Counted from the stretch's first letter, positions 51,080-60,461 are shown. The stretch is 64,000 bases of DNA from Bombiscardovia asteroides_K (GCF_048001765.1 NZ_CP181447.1:1674001-1738000); one strand, 5' to 3'. Made by a program: numbers and translations. The notes: a model not told the origin generated them from the sequence alone.

Positions 51080-52042
51080 TCAAAGTGTCCGGCGTGCTCG
51101 GATGGCCCGCGCTCGCTCAGCAAGCTGGTCATCAGGCGGATAGGCCACATGTTCCAGGGTCAGGCCCCGAGCGTCTATGGGGCCAGTGGAACCTTCACGC
51201 AGGGGGTGGGCCACCTTGTCGGCAAACCATTGCACAGACCGGCGTCCTTGGCCCACCTGAATGCAGGCCGCGACCAGTGAGCGGACCATGTTATGGGCAA
51301 ATGCATCGGCTACAATCCGAAAGACGGTCAGTCCGGACTCCATGAAGGTCGGAAAGTATCCGACGACACTCTGTCCCGGAGCAGCCTCACACAGATTCAC
51401 GCTAGGAACCAGATCCCAGTGTGCTGCCAGGACCTTGCGGATGGCTGTGCCGCCGGGATTTGGCCTTGCGAAGGACCCGAAGTCATGCAGCCCGATACAC
51501 TCCGCTGCAGCCTCGTTCATAGCTTGCAGATCCAGGCTTCCCTCCAGGTTCAGCACATAGCCCCGCATGCGTGGATCACCTGACTGACCCCCCTGGCTAA
51601 CCCGATACAGGTAGGTGCGTTCCAGGGCGGAGAAGCGGGCATCGAAGCCCTTAGGAGCCAATCTGAGACCGAGCAGAACGATGTCAGCAGGCAACAGATG
51701 CCTGAGACGGCGCTCCAGGGCCAAAACACCATCGACCCCCATATGCCCCCTGCAGGATTCGAGCACTGCATCGGGAACGTCCAAGTGTGCCACCTGGTGA
51801 GATGCATGGACACCTGTGTCGGTCCTGCCTGCCACGACCAGTTTTGGCTCCCAGACAACTTGGCTATGGGAAATCCGGCCTTGTGATCTGCGGGCTCCAG
51901 TAATCAGAGACAGAGCATGCTCGATGCAGCCTTGGACTGTGCGCAGCCCTGGCTGCCGGGCCCAGCCATGGAAACCGCCGCCGTCGTAGGCCAGGTCCAT
52001 GCGCAGCCTGACAAGGGACATTTCCACCTTCTGATCCTCCAT
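51080..52042 (-). CDS. truA: tRNA pseudouridine(38-40) synthase
   Basis: Modifies positions 38-40 of the tRNA anticodon arm. The 320 residues include LAYDGGGFHGWARQPGLRTV, the catalytic Asp in GRTDTGVHASHQVAHLD, and RIVADAFAHNMVRSLVAACI near the end. The ATG at 52042 is five bases from GGGAGG; a GTG one codon upstream is too close to it. The gene follows rplQ, a usual position at the end of the alpha operon. Confidence 0.96.
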   Translation of the reverse strand: MEDQKVEMSLVRLRMDLAYDGGGFHGWARQPGLRTVQGCIEHALSLITGARRSQGRISHSQVVWEPKLVVAGRTDTGVHASHQVAHLDVPDAVLESCRGHMGVDGVLALERRLRHLLPADIVLLGLRLAPKGFDARFSALERTYLYRVSQGGQSGDPRMRGYVLNLEGSLDLQAMNEAAAECIGLHDFGSFARPNPGGTAIRKVLAAHWDLVPSVNLCEAAPGQSVVGYFPTFMESGLTVFRIVADAFAHNMVRSLVAACIQVGQGRRSVQWFADKVAHPLREGSTGPIDARGLTLEHVAYPPDDQLAERARAIRARRTL

Positions 52043-52119
52043 CACGACCTCCCTGGCAGCAATGACAAACGGGGCCGGAGAGCCATGCTCCCCGACCCCG
52101 TCACCAGAACAAAGACCGA

Positions 52120-52764
52120 TTACTCGGCAGCCTTCTCGGCATCCTCAGCCACGTCGGCATCTTCCTCAGCCTGGGCTTCAGCCTGATCAGCCTTGTCAGC
52201 GGTCTGCTCCAGATCCTCGGCGGCCTGGTCGGCCTGGGCCACATCCTGATCGGACTCGTTGGCCTCGACAGCCTGGTCAACAGCATCCTTGGCAGCGCCT
52301 TCGGCGACAGCGGCATCAGTGGCCGCCGCCACCTCGGCGTTGTCGTCCTTGGCAGCCACCTTGGCTGCGGACTCAGCCTCCTTGACCACGGCCTTCTTGG
52401 CCGACAGTGGCTCGGTGACCAGCTCGATCACGGCCTGCGGGGAGTTGTCTCCGCGGCGGGGCGCAATCTTGGTAATGCGGGTGTAGCCACCCTCACGCTG
52501 CTGCATCTGCTCGGCGATCTGCGTGAAGAGGATGTGGACCACAGACTTGTCACGGATGACACGCATGACGCGGCGGCGGGCAGGCAGATCCCCTCGCTTG
52601 GCGAAGGTGATCAGCCGCTCAGCCAGCGGACGCAGGCGCTTGGCCTTGGGCAGGGTGGTCGTGATACGACCGTTGGCGAAGAGGCTGGTGGCCATGTTGG
52701 CCAGCATCAGCCGCTCGTGCGCCGGGCTGGAGGCCAGACGTGGGCCCTTGCTAGGTTTTGGCAT
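52120..52764 (-). CDS. rplQ: Ribosomal protein bL17 with acidic C-terminal tail
   Basis: A large-subunit protein. Residues 1-118 are the standard L17 fold (KPSKGPRLASSPAHERLMLA, RDKSVVHILFTQIAEQMQQR). Most bL17 proteins end at about 120-130 residues; this one has 214. The extra 90 residues are almost all Ala, Asp, Glu and Gln and probably disordered. Actinobacterial L17 tails are known to be long. It lies between rpoA and truA. Confidence 0.96.
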   Translation of the reverse strand: MPKPSKGPRLASSPAHERLMLANMATSLFANGRITTTLPKAKRLRPLAERLITFAKRGDLPARRRVMRVIRDKSVVHILFTQIAEQMQQREGGYTRITKIAPRRGDNSPQAVIELVTEPLSAKKAVVKEAESAAKVAAKDDNAEVAAATDAAVAEGAAKDAVDQAVEANESDQDVAQADQAAEDLEQTADKADQAEAQAEEDADVAEDAEKAAE

Positions 52765-52890
52765 TGGATTATCTCCTTACGGCCCGGGAGGACAGGTGGG
52801 CATACGCCCGAACATCCGACTTCCCGGAATTGCTGTCAGCAGGCAACGGAACCCTTCCCCCTCGCCCGCTCATACGAAGGCTGCTATCCC

Positions 52891-53886
52891 TCACTCGTCA
52901 TCAGGCGAGAAGAAGGTGCCTCCCTCGAGATTATTGGTATCGAAGCCCAGCGGGGATGCCTTCAGCGACAGCCCCATGCCCTCAAGCTTCTCCTTGACCT
53001 CGTCGATGGACTTCATGCCGAAGTTGCGGATGTCCAGCAGATCCTGCTCGGTATGCGAGACCAGCTCGCCGATGGTGTGGATTCCTTCGCGCTTGAGGCA
53101 GTTGTAGGAACGCTGCGTCAGGTTCAGGTCCTCAATCGGCACGGACATCTGCGGATCGGCCTCTTCCACCACAGGCTCAGGGCCGACCTCCACGCCCTCA
53201 GCCTGGGTGTTGAGCTCGCGGCAGAGGCCGAAGAGCTCGACCAGGGTCGACCCAGCGGATGCCACCGCGTCACGCGGCGAAATAGCCGGTTTGGTCTCCA
53301 CATCCAGAATCAGCTTGTCAAAATCCGTTCGCTGCTCGACGCGTGTGGCCTCGACCTTGTAGCTGACTTTAAGCACAGGAGAGTAAATGGAATCGACCGG
53401 AATGCGGCCAATCTCATCATTGTCCTGCTTGTTGAGCTGGGCCTGGACATATCCACGCCCACGCTCCACCGTAAACTCGATCTCCAGCTCGCCATCCTCG
53501 GCCAGGGTCGCGATATGCAGATCAGGATTGGCCACGGTGACGCCGGCCGGCGGGGTGATATCCCCAGCGGTGGCCTCACCCTTGCCGCTCTTGCGCAAAT
53601 ACATGACCACAGGCTCGTCATATTCACTGGTCAGCACGATGCCTTTGATGTTGAGCAGGATCTCGGTGACGTCCTCCTCCACACCAGGCAGCGTGGTGAA
53701 CTCGTGCAGGGCACCCGAAATGCGGACCGAGGTCACAGCCGCACCGGGTATGGAGCTCAGCAGGGTACGACGCAGGGAGTTGCCCAGGGTGTATCCGAAT
53801 CCGGGCTCCAAGGGCTCGATGGTAAAACGGGAGCGCTGGGCATTGACGACTTCTTCAGTAAGAGTCGGACGCTGTGCAATAAGCAC
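52891..53886 (-). CDS. rpoA: DNA-directed RNA polymerase subunit alpha
   Basis: The assembly platform of RNA polymerase, 331 residues. The N-terminal domain contains RFTIEPLEPGFGYTLGNSLR and SIPGAAVTSVRISG. The C-terminal domain has LNLTQRSYNCLKREGIHTIG and IRNFGMKSIDEVKEKLEGMG, which contacts UP elements and activators. The GTG at 53886, eight bases after AAAGGA, starts the conserved LIAQRPTL; the frame is open slightly further. It follows rpsK. Confidence 0.98.
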   Translation of the reverse strand: MLIAQRPTLTEEVVNAQRSRFTIEPLEPGFGYTLGNSLRRTLLSSIPGAAVTSVRISGALHEFTTLPGVEEDVTEILLNIKGIVLTSEYDEPVVMYLRKSGKGEATAGDITPPAGVTVANPDLHIATLAEDGELEIEFTVERGRGYVQAQLNKQDNDEIGRIPVDSIYSPVLKVSYKVEATRVEQRTDFDKLILDVETKPAISPRDAVASAGSTLVELFGLCRELNTQAEGVEVGPEPVVEEADPQMSVPIEDLNLTQRSYNCLKREGIHTIGELVSHTEQDLLDIRNFGMKSIDEVKEKLEGMGLSLKASPLGFDTNNLEGGTFFSPDDE

Positions 53887-53961
53887 TGTTGCTATCCTTT
53901 CAGCTCCGACCGGTGGTGCACTCACCGGTCTTCGCGGGTGGATTCATGGGTTTTCTAGTGC

Positions 53962-54360
53962 TCAGACGCGACGGCGCTTGGGAGGACGAACGCCATTGTG
54001 TGCCTGGGGGGTCACATCGGAGATGGAACCGACCTCCAGGCCTGCGGACTGCAGGGAGCGGATGGCGGTCTCACGGCCCGAACCCGGGCCCTTGACGAAG
54101 ACATCCACCTTCTTGACCCCATGCTCCATGGCCTTGCGGGCTGCGGATTCGGCAGCCATGCCCGCGGCGTAAGGAGTGGACTTGCGGGAGCCCTTGAAGC
54201 CTACGTCGCCGCCCGAAGCCCAGGCCACTACAGCACCGGAAGGATCGGTGATGGAGATGATGGTGTTGTTGAATGTTGACTTGATATGCGCCTGCCCGAC
54301 CGGAACCGACTTGCGATCCCGACGACGAGGCTTGCGCGCGGCCTGCTTTGCTGCTGCCAT
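53962..54360 (-). CDS. rpsK: Ribosomal protein uS11
   Basis: A 132-residue small-subunit protein, with RKSVPVGQAHIKSTFNNTII, GFKGSRKSTPYAAGMAAES and the C-terminal PQAHNGVRPPKRRRV. The ATG at 54360 begins MAAAKQAARKPRRR; the frame continues upstream without conserved sequence. It lies between rpsM and rpoA; no rpsD is present in the block. Confidence 0.98.
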   Translation of the reverse strand: MAAAKQAARKPRRRDRKSVPVGQAHIKSTFNNTIISITDPSGAVVAWASGGDVGFKGSRKSTPYAAGMAAESAARKAMEHGVKKVDVFVKGPGSGRETAIRSLQSAGLEVGSISDVTPQAHNGVRPPKRRRV

Positions 54361-54447
54361 TGATCCTCGTTTCCTTGTCACGAATAACGAATAACTGATT
54401 GCTAGTGCGAACCATCGGGGACCCTTATCCCCGCTTCGCATTCGGCC

Positions 54448-54825
54448 TTACTTGGTCGCCTTCTTCTTTCCGGCGACGGTGCGCTTGGGTCCCTTGCGGG
54501 TGCGGGCGTTGGTCTTGGTCCGCTGACCGCGCACGGGCAGGCCCCGGCGGTGACGCTGGCCCTGATAGCAATTGATTTGGATCTTACGGCGAATATCAGC
54601 GTCAATCTCACGACGCAGATCACCCTCGATCTTGTAGTTTCCCTCGAGGTAATCACGCAGCGTAATGAGCTGCTCGTCCGTGAGATCCTTGACGCGGGTG
54701 TCCGGATTCACTCCGGTCGCGGCAAGTGTTTCCTTGGCGCGAGTACGCCCCACACCGAAGATGTAGGTGAGGGCTATCTCTATGCGCTTCTCGTTGGGGA
54801 TGTCGACTCCGGCAAGACGTGCCAT
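54448..54825 (-). CDS. rpsM: Ribosomal protein uS13
   Basis: A 125-residue small-subunit head protein, with ARLAGVDIPNEKRIEIALTY at the N-terminus and the C-terminal RGLPVRGQRTKTNARTRKGP followed by a Lys-rich tail. AAAGGAAT precedes the ATG at 54825. It lies between rpmJ and rpsK. Confidence 0.98.
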   Translation of the reverse strand: MARLAGVDIPNEKRIEIALTYIFGVGRTRAKETLAATGVNPDTRVKDLTDEQLITLRDYLEGNYKIEGDLRREIDADIRRKIQINCYQGQRHRRGLPVRGQRTKTNARTRKGPKRTVAGKKKATK

Positions 54826-54958
54826 TGCGATTCCTTTTTTGCTCTACGCAGGTCGTGCACCGAGTCTTCCGGTCTCCCGGCCCGGGCCTGCGCACCCGGG
54901 GTTCAGCCTGTTGGCTGTGACTCAGCGCCTTTGGTGTTCGTTGCCGCTGGGAATCCGC

Positions 54959-55072
54959 TCAGCCCTGGCGCTGCTTGTGGCGTGGGTTTTTGCAGATCAC
55001 CATGACGCGGCCGTGACGACGAATCACGCGGCAGTTCTCGCAGATTCTCTTCACACTAGGGCTGACCTTCAT
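54959..55072 (-). CDS. rpmJ: Ribosomal protein bL36
   Basis: A 37-residue peptide read on the minus strand, MKVSPSVKRICENCRVIRRH at the start and KNPRHKQRQG at the end. The zinc-binding set is Cys11, Cys14, Cys27 and His32, so this is the zinc-containing form. It lies between infA and rpsM as in most bacteria. It is too short for many gene callers. Confidence 0.97.
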   Translation of the reverse strand: MKVSPSVKRICENCRVIRRHGRVMVICKNPRHKQRQG

Positions 55073-55098
55073 GGTTTTCCTTTGCTTGTGTACCTTAG

Positions 55099-55317
55099 TT
55101 ACTTGTACCGGTACGTAATCCGTCCGCGGTTCAGATCATAGGGACTCATTTCGAGCACCACCCGATCCTGGGGCAGAATGCGGATGTAGTTCTTGCGCAT
55201 CTTGCCGGAAATGGTGGCCAGCACCAGGTGCTTGTTCTCGAGCTCGACGCGGAACATCGCATTCGGGAGGGCCTCGACCACACGCCCTTCCACCTCGATC
55301 ACACCATCTTTTGCCAT
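55099..55317 (-). CDS. infA: Translation initiation factor IF-1
   Basis: A 72-residue OB-fold factor bound to the 30S A site, starting MAKDGVIEVEGRVVEALPNA and ending ILPQDRVVLEMSPYDLNRGR then ITYRYK. The ATG at 55317 begins the conserved protein; the longer open frame upstream is not conserved. It is the first gene of the leftward block infA-rpmJ-rpsM-rpsK-rpoA-rplQ-truA. Confidence 0.98.
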   Translation of the reverse strand: MAKDGVIEVEGRVVEALPNAMFRVELENKHLVLATISGKMRKNYIRILPQDRVVLEMSPYDLNRGRITYRYK

Positions 55318-55426
55318 AAGCCTTCTATCCGATCCTCGGCCGGTTACACAGCGCGCCGAAAGACACGCCAAATGGTAAGTATAGCATTGATGGACCCAAA
55401 ATTGGGCAATAGCGTGTTGACACGAC

Positions 55427-55483
55427 AAAAGGGCCGTCTGAACGGCTGTCGCTCAATCAGTATAGCAGTCGTTCAGGCGGTCC
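55427..55483 (-). terminator. Terminator after hsp20
   Basis: Two arms, 55431-55448 and 55466-55483 (GGCCGTCTGAACGGCTG and its near complement), form a long imperfect hairpin. On the minus strand it is followed by TTTT. It begins 19 bp past the hsp20 stop. Confidence 0.8.
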
Positions 55484-55501
55484 GATAAGAGCCCGAATCC
55501 C

Positions 55502-55963
55502 TCAGTCCTCGATGGCAATGTTCTGCGTGTTGTCAGCCGGCTCAATGCTGGTCTTAGGCAGGGTCACCTCCAGGGTGCCGTTTGCGTAGTGGGCATGAAT
55601 GTCTTCCTGGCGGACCTTGTCGCCCACATAGAAGCTGCGTGAGCAGGACCCGGTGTAGCGCTCACGCCGGATCCACCGACCCTGGTCGTCCTTGTCACCC
55701 TGGTCGCTGTTCTTCTGGGCCGAGACAATCAGGTAGCCATCCTCCAGACGCAGGCCGATGTCCTTCTTGTCGAAGCCGGGCATGTCGATGGAGAGTTGGT
55801 ACTGTCCGTCCTTCTCACGCACATCCGTGTTCATCAAGGGGCTGTTCAGCGCGTTCTTGGCGCCCTGACCCTGCCGACGCCCGTCACGCCAGTTGTTGAA
55901 GAAGGGGTCGTCGAAGAAGTCACCGAAGATCGAATTGTTCATCAATGCGGGAAACATAGCCAT
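55502..55963 (-). CDS. hsp20: Small heat-shock protein, Hsp20/alpha-crystallin family
   Basis: An ATP-independent holdase chaperone, 153 residues. The N-terminal arm (FPALMNNSIFGDFFDDPFFN) precedes the alpha-crystallin domain (YQLSIDMPGFDKKDIGLRLE to ITLP-like LEVTLPKTS). The ATG at 55963 has AGGAG eight bases upstream; earlier in-frame codons are not conserved. A perfect inverted repeat resembling the HspR operator lies about 150 bp upstream, so heat-shock control by HspR is likely. Confidence 0.94.
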   Translation of the reverse strand: MAMFPALMNNSIFGDFFDDPFFNNWRDGRRQGQGAKNALNSPLMNTDVREKDGQYQLSIDMPGFDKKDIGLRLEDGYLIVSAQKNSDQGDKDDQGRWIRRERYTGSCSRSFYVGDKVRQEDIHAHYANGTLEVTLPKTSIEPADNTQNIAIED

Positions 55964-56111
55964 AATCACATCTCCTGATTCTTTAAAGTCATAGTTTCTG
56001 CGGACCGAAACCCCAGGTGGACATCCTGACCTGTCCTCCCGGGCTCCCTGCCCTTCACTTTGTCCAAACTGTGGAACCGTGGTTTCATGCCCAATGTTCT
56101 CTCTGGGAATA

Positions 56112-56138
56112 AAAGTTGAGTCATAGTGACTCAACTTT
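56112..56138. promoter_or_regulatory. HAIR-like HspR operator (perfect inverted repeat)
   Basis: A perfect 12-bp inverted repeat, AAAGTTGAGTCA and TGACTCAACTTT with 3 bases between. Inside it is TTGAGT-N7-ACTCAA, the core of the HAIR element (CTTGAGT-N7-ACTCAAG) bound by the actinobacterial heat-shock repressor HspR. It lies between divergent hsp20 and gdhA in a 383-bp gap that otherwise holds only A+T-rich promoter-like DNA. Confidence 0.8.
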
Positions 56139-56346
56139 GGCAAACAGTCTTGTTTTCCGTCCTCGTTCTCTCACTTTTCGGGCTTTGAATGACCACATGT
56201 CAGACATTAACGGCCGAAATTCTTGTGACACGACTTTGAAACATTTAACATAAAATGAGATTCCGCGAGCCCCCGTTGGCTCTTGAGGGCGGACCCAATC
56301 GTATGTTGACCGGACGGACCGGCCATTCCTAGTCAAAGGAGCTCAG

Positions 56347-57693
56347 ATGCTCACCAACGAATACATCAAGCGCGTCTACCAGCAGGTTGAGAAGCGCGAC
56401 GGCGACCAGCCGGAATTCCTGCAGGCTGTTCGCGAGGTTTTCTCCAGCCTGGAGCCCGTGGTGGAGCGGCATCCCGAGTATGAGGCCAATGGCGTGCTGG
56501 AGCGCCTGGTCGAGCCCGAACGTGCAGTCAAATTCCGTGTGGCATGGACCGATGACCAAGGCCATGTCCAGGTCAACCGCGGCTACCGGATCCAATTCAA
56601 TTCGGCCATCGGCCCCTACAAGGGCGGCCTGCGCTTCCACCCGACCGTGACGGAGTCGGTCATCAAGTTCCTGGGCTTCGAGCAGATTCTGAAGAATTCG
56701 CTGACCGGACTTCCCATGGGCGGCGCCAAGGGCGGATCCGACTTCGACCCCAAGGGCCGCTCGGATGCTGAAGTCATGCGCTTCTGCCAGGCCTTCATGA
56801 CTGAGCTGCAGCGCCACATCGGACAGTTCACCGACGTGCCTGCCGGCGACATCAACGTAGGGTCCCGCGAGATTGGCTACCTGTTCGGCCAGTACAAGAG
56901 ACTGCGCGACGAGTACTCGGGTGTTCTGACCGGCAAGGACCTGACCTTCGGCGGCTCCCTTGCCAGGACCGAGGCCACAGGATACGGTCTGTGCTACTAC
57001 ACCCAGGAGGCTCTGCAGACGCTGCGCAAGGATTCCTTCCAGGGCAAGACCGTCGTCATCTCCGGTTCGGGCAACGTGGCCATCTTCGCCACCGAAAAGG
57101 CCCAACAACTTGGCGCCAAGGTGGTGACGGCATCCGACTCCAACGGATACGTCTACGATCCCAACGGGATTGACCTTGATGTCGTCAAGGACATCAAGCT
57201 GGGTCACCGCGGCCGAATTCGCGAGTATGCGGACCGCGTGGACTCCGCTGAGTACCACGAGGGCTGCAAGGGGGTCTGGACTGTGCCCTGCGACATCGCC
57301 CTGCCCTGCGCCACGCAGAACGAAATCGATGAGGAATCAGCAAAGGCCCTGGTCGCCAACGGATGCACCGTGGTCTGCGAGGGCGCCAACATGCCCTCCA
57401 CCCCCGAGGCCATCCAGGTCTACCAGGACAGCAAGGTGCTCTACGGACCCGCCAAGGCCGCCAATGCCGGCGGCGTGGCAGTCTCCGGTCTGGAGATGAG
57501 CCAGAACTCGCTGCGCCTGCAGTGGACCTTCGACGAAGTGGACCAGCGGCTGAAGGACATTATGACCGGGATCTTCCAGAAGTCCTACCAGGCCTCCAAG
57601 GAATACGGGCATGAGGGCGACCTGATGCTGGGCGCCAATGTGGCCGGCTTCACCAAGGTGGCCGATGCCATGGTGGCCCAGGGCATCCTCTGA
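56347..57693 (+). CDS. gdhA: NADP-specific glutamate dehydrogenase
   Basis: Aminates 2-oxoglutarate to glutamate, the main ammonium-assimilating step alongside glutamine synthetase. The 448 residues match the hexameric biosynthetic form. GPYKGGLRFHPTV and LPMGGAKGGSDFDPKG contain the substrate-binding and catalytic Lys residues, and VVISGSGNVAIFATEKAQQL is the dinucleotide-binding loop. The ATG at 56347 follows AAAGGAG. It is divergent from hsp20. Confidence 0.98.
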   Translation: MLTNEYIKRVYQQVEKRDGDQPEFLQAVREVFSSLEPVVERHPEYEANGVLERLVEPERAVKFRVAWTDDQGHVQVNRGYRIQFNSAIGPYKGGLRFHPTVTESVIKFLGFEQILKNSLTGLPMGGAKGGSDFDPKGRSDAEVMRFCQAFMTELQRHIGQFTDVPAGDINVGSREIGYLFGQYKRLRDEYSGVLTGKDLTFGGSLARTEATGYGLCYYTQEALQTLRKDSFQGKTVVISGSGNVAIFATEKAQQLGAKVVTASDSNGYVYDPNGIDLDVVKDIKLGHRGRIREYADRVDSAEYHEGCKGVWTVPCDIALPCATQNEIDEESAKALVANGCTVVCEGANMPSTPEAIQVYQDSKVLYGPAKAANAGGVAVSGLEMSQNSLRLQWTFDEVDQRLKDIMTGIFQKSYQASKEYGHEGDLMLGANVAGFTKVADAMVAQGIL

Positions 57694-57718
57694 GATAGGA
57701 CTTAGCCCATCTGAACAG

Positions 57719-57757
57719 AAGGGGTCCGACCTGCAGAAATTGCGGGTCGGACCCCTT
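57719..57757. terminator. Bidirectional terminator between gdhA and the GH2 gene
   Basis: AAGGGGTCCGACC and GGTCGGACCCCTT form a perfect 13-bp stem with a 13-base loop, followed on the plus strand by ATTG. It sits between convergent stops at 57693 and 57783 and can serve both. Confidence 0.85.
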
Positions 57758-57782
57758 ATTGCGCTTTAGCGAACAGCAGGAC

Positions 57783-60461
57783 TCAGGCGACCAGCTGGTC
57801 GATGACCTCGGGATCGATCCTCTGGCGCGGGTTGAAGTCCTTGGAGCCCAGATACCGGTAGATGCTGGCCTGCAGAGCCCTGGCCTCCGGATATTCGGTC
57901 AGATTCTGCAGGCCCATGGAGGAGAGCAGAAGTCGGCCCTTGCCGCAACGGCATTCCAGCAGCTGCGTCATGGGTCGCAGGTAGGCGTAGCTGTCCATCT
58001 CAGTGATGATGGACTGGTAGCGCTCGGGCAGGATGATCGCCCGCTGGGTGGCCATGGGCCACCACTGCCAGTCGGTGTGCGAGTCGGTCGGAAAATCGGC
58101 GAAAACAGGATGGTCGGCCTGAATGAACTGCCCCATGGTGCCGCTCTGGTCCTTGAATGTCCCCACCGACCAGAAGTCCGTGGAGAAGTGGGCCTGAACG
58201 GATTTGGGCAGGGACTGGGCCGTGGAGTCGGGACTCAGATAGACCATGCCCCCCTGGTCCAGGACCCGACGTGCTTGCTGGTCGAATCTCCTGGCCTCGT
58301 ACAGCCCCTCTGGCCGGTCAAGTTGGCTGTCTTGGTAGACCCAGACCGGATAGACGTTGGTCACACCATCAATTTCCAGACTCAGACGGCAGCGTTGGTT
58401 GCCCTCAATGCCGTCCAGATCCAGTTCGAAGGCTCCCAGATCGGTCAGCTTGCCCACCGGGCAGGTGACCTGACGGAAGACACACTCCAGATCAACCCCC
58501 TGGCCCTGCAACCGCAGCCGCAGATCACCCCGGAGGGTGCGTCGGCCGTAGTTGGCCACCTTGACCGTCCCTGAAAGCCTCTCCCGGTTGGTATAGGCGT
58601 AGCGGTCCATGACTGCCAGAGGCAACTGGTCGGCGAAGAAGGACCGGAAGCGTTCAGGGCGGGCGAAGGGAAAGCGCTTGGGATACAGATGGGCATCCAT
58701 CATGCCCACCAGGGCCGTGCCCTGCCCGGGAAAGTCCTGAAGACCCAGCAGTGAAAGCCCCGACATGGAGGGGGTCCGCAGGACGGACTCCACCTCCTCC
58801 CGGTAGCAGATCCGCGACAGTTCGCCTGTGGCGGCCACCCAGTCCAGCCAAGTGCTCTGGTCCAGGCCAGATTCACGGACCCTGTCACGAATCATTGCAT
58901 AATTGTCAGGACGGGTGACTCCGGTGAACTCCTCGATCTCCCGGAAGTCCGGCAGCACCTCATACTGACCGACCTCGAAACCGTAGACCGGCACCGTGTA
59001 CTCTTTGCGGACTGCCTGCATGGAGTCCTCGAAATTGTGGGCGGTGCCCGGATGAATCGCGTTGGTGGAACCACGCATATTGGCGAAGCAGCAGCGCAGG
59101 TCGTGGCCCTTGTAGGACTCGGAGGTGTAGACCTCGTTGCAGTCATCGCTGCCCAGCTGGCCATAGTGCGGGTTGGAGGAGTTGGCATAGAGCCGGGTGT
59201 CGTCAATGCTACGGGCATCCTTGATGAGCTGAGCCATGCGCTGGTGGCCGGTCGCATCCGCCCACAGCTCGTTGCCCAGGGTGAGCATGACAAAGGAGGG
59301 GTGGTTGGCCAGGAAGAGCAGTGTCTGCTCCAGTTCGGTGCGGTAGTAGCGGTAGCTGACATCCTCCCGGAAGGCATGTTGGTGGTCCCAGTGGGAGAGC
59401 TCGGGCTGCATCATCATCCCCATGCGGTCCGCCGCGACGAAGGCTGCTTCGGGCGGGCAGTGCGAGTGGAAACGGACCACATTCACTCCGTATGACCGGT
59501 AGGCCTCCAGAACACGAATCCAGGAGCCCACGTCCATGGGAGGGAAGCCGGTCTGCGGAAACTCAGCGCAATTGGCTTCGCCACGCAGGAAGAAGGCCCT
59601 GCCATTCAGAGCCAGTCTCCCCTGCTCATCGGCTGCGAAGTCTCGGATGCCGAAGTCCGTACTGACCCGCGAGAGCACCCTGGATCCGTCCGGCATCAGA
59701 AGTTCAACTGTCATGCCATGCAGACAGCCCTGGTATTCGTCCCAGCGATCCGCTCGGGCATCGAGCGGCAGATTGGACCAGGTCAGTGTTCGCCGCCCAG
59801 GTTCCAGATCTGCAGCGACCTCCAGAGGCTGGGCCAGCGCATCGGAAGAGAGCCTCAGGCGGCCATGGAATCCTTGGCCCGAATCCACATCAACCTGTAC
59901 GGTCAGCACATCGCCATGGGGGTAGACGCGAACGCTATCGACAAAGGTGTCATCCTCCACACGCAGGCCAATGTTTCCCAGAAGTCCGTTCCAGTTGGTC
60001 TGGGTGTGGTCAGTGGCGGTCGAGGAATCCAGAATGGCATCGTGGGGCATGCCCTGATAGGCGTTGTCGGAATCCACCTGCAGCAGGTCATCGCCGGTCA
60101 GCAGCCCAGTAAGCTCGAAGATATGCGGGGTATTCAAGGTCTGAGGCCGATATGGCTCAACCAGGCGTTCACCGACCCTGACCTCCAGGCGACGAGCGCG
60201 CTCCACCTCGAAGAAGACCCTCTGCCCCGGCTGCGGGGTCCATCGAATCTGCCGGGACAATCTGACTGTCCCCTCGAAGGTGTGCCGCCTGGTCAGCCGG
60301 GAGCCGATGGGTCCGGGCTTGCCGCTGCCATAGTCAGCAGACAACTCCTGATCATCATGTCCGAGTCCGTTGGTGTCCAGTGTGCCCGGCAACAGGACGG
60401 TTCCCTGCAGCTCAGACGGGGACTGAACCTGCCAGGCTCCAGTCAATGCAATCTTGGTCAT
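57783..60461 (-). CDS. Glycoside hydrolase family 2 enzyme
   Basis: An 892-residue GH2 enzyme of unresolved specificity, with no signal peptide. A jelly-roll domain (FFEVERARRLEVRVGERLVE), an Ig-like domain, then a TIM barrel. The acid/base is Glu398 in MLTLGNELW and the likely nucleophile is Glu496 in VYGFEVGQYEVLPD. The last 300 residues are beta-rich and unlike LacZ. The GQYEVLPD form differs from classical beta-galactosidases and resembles a subgroup that I associate with DUF5107 neighbours. Its ATG overlaps the upstream DUF5107-TPR gene by four bases (ATGA), so the two are translationally coupled and probably act in one pathway. Confidence 0.88.
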   Translation of the reverse strand: MTKIALTGAWQVQSPSELQGTVLLPGTLDTNGLGHDDQELSADYGSGKPGPIGSRLTRRHTFEGTVRLSRQIRWTPQPGQRVFFEVERARRLEVRVGERLVEPYRPQTLNTPHIFELTGLLTGDDLLQVDSDNAYQGMPHDAILDSSTATDHTQTNWNGLLGNIGLRVEDDTFVDSVRVYPHGDVLTVQVDVDSGQGFHGRLRLSSDALAQPLEVAADLEPGRRTLTWSNLPLDARADRWDEYQGCLHGMTVELLMPDGSRVLSRVSTDFGIRDFAADEQGRLALNGRAFFLRGEANCAEFPQTGFPPMDVGSWIRVLEAYRSYGVNVVRFHSHCPPEAAFVAADRMGMMMQPELSHWDHQHAFREDVSYRYYRTELEQTLLFLANHPSFVMLTLGNELWADATGHQRMAQLIKDARSIDDTRLYANSSNPHYGQLGSDDCNEVYTSESYKGHDLRCCFANMRGSTNAIHPGTAHNFEDSMQAVRKEYTVPVYGFEVGQYEVLPDFREIEEFTGVTRPDNYAMIRDRVRESGLDQSTWLDWVAATGELSRICYREEVESVLRTPSMSGLSLLGLQDFPGQGTALVGMMDAHLYPKRFPFARPERFRSFFADQLPLAVMDRYAYTNRERLSGTVKVANYGRRTLRGDLRLRLQGQGVDLECVFRQVTCPVGKLTDLGAFELDLDGIEGNQRCRLSLEIDGVTNVYPVWVYQDSQLDRPEGLYEARRFDQQARRVLDQGGMVYLSPDSTAQSLPKSVQAHFSTDFWSVGTFKDQSGTMGQFIQADHPVFADFPTDSHTDWQWWPMATQRAIILPERYQSIITEMDSYAYLRPMTQLLECRCGKGRLLLSSMGLQNLTEYPEARALQASIYRYLGSKDFNPRQRIDPEVIDQLVA

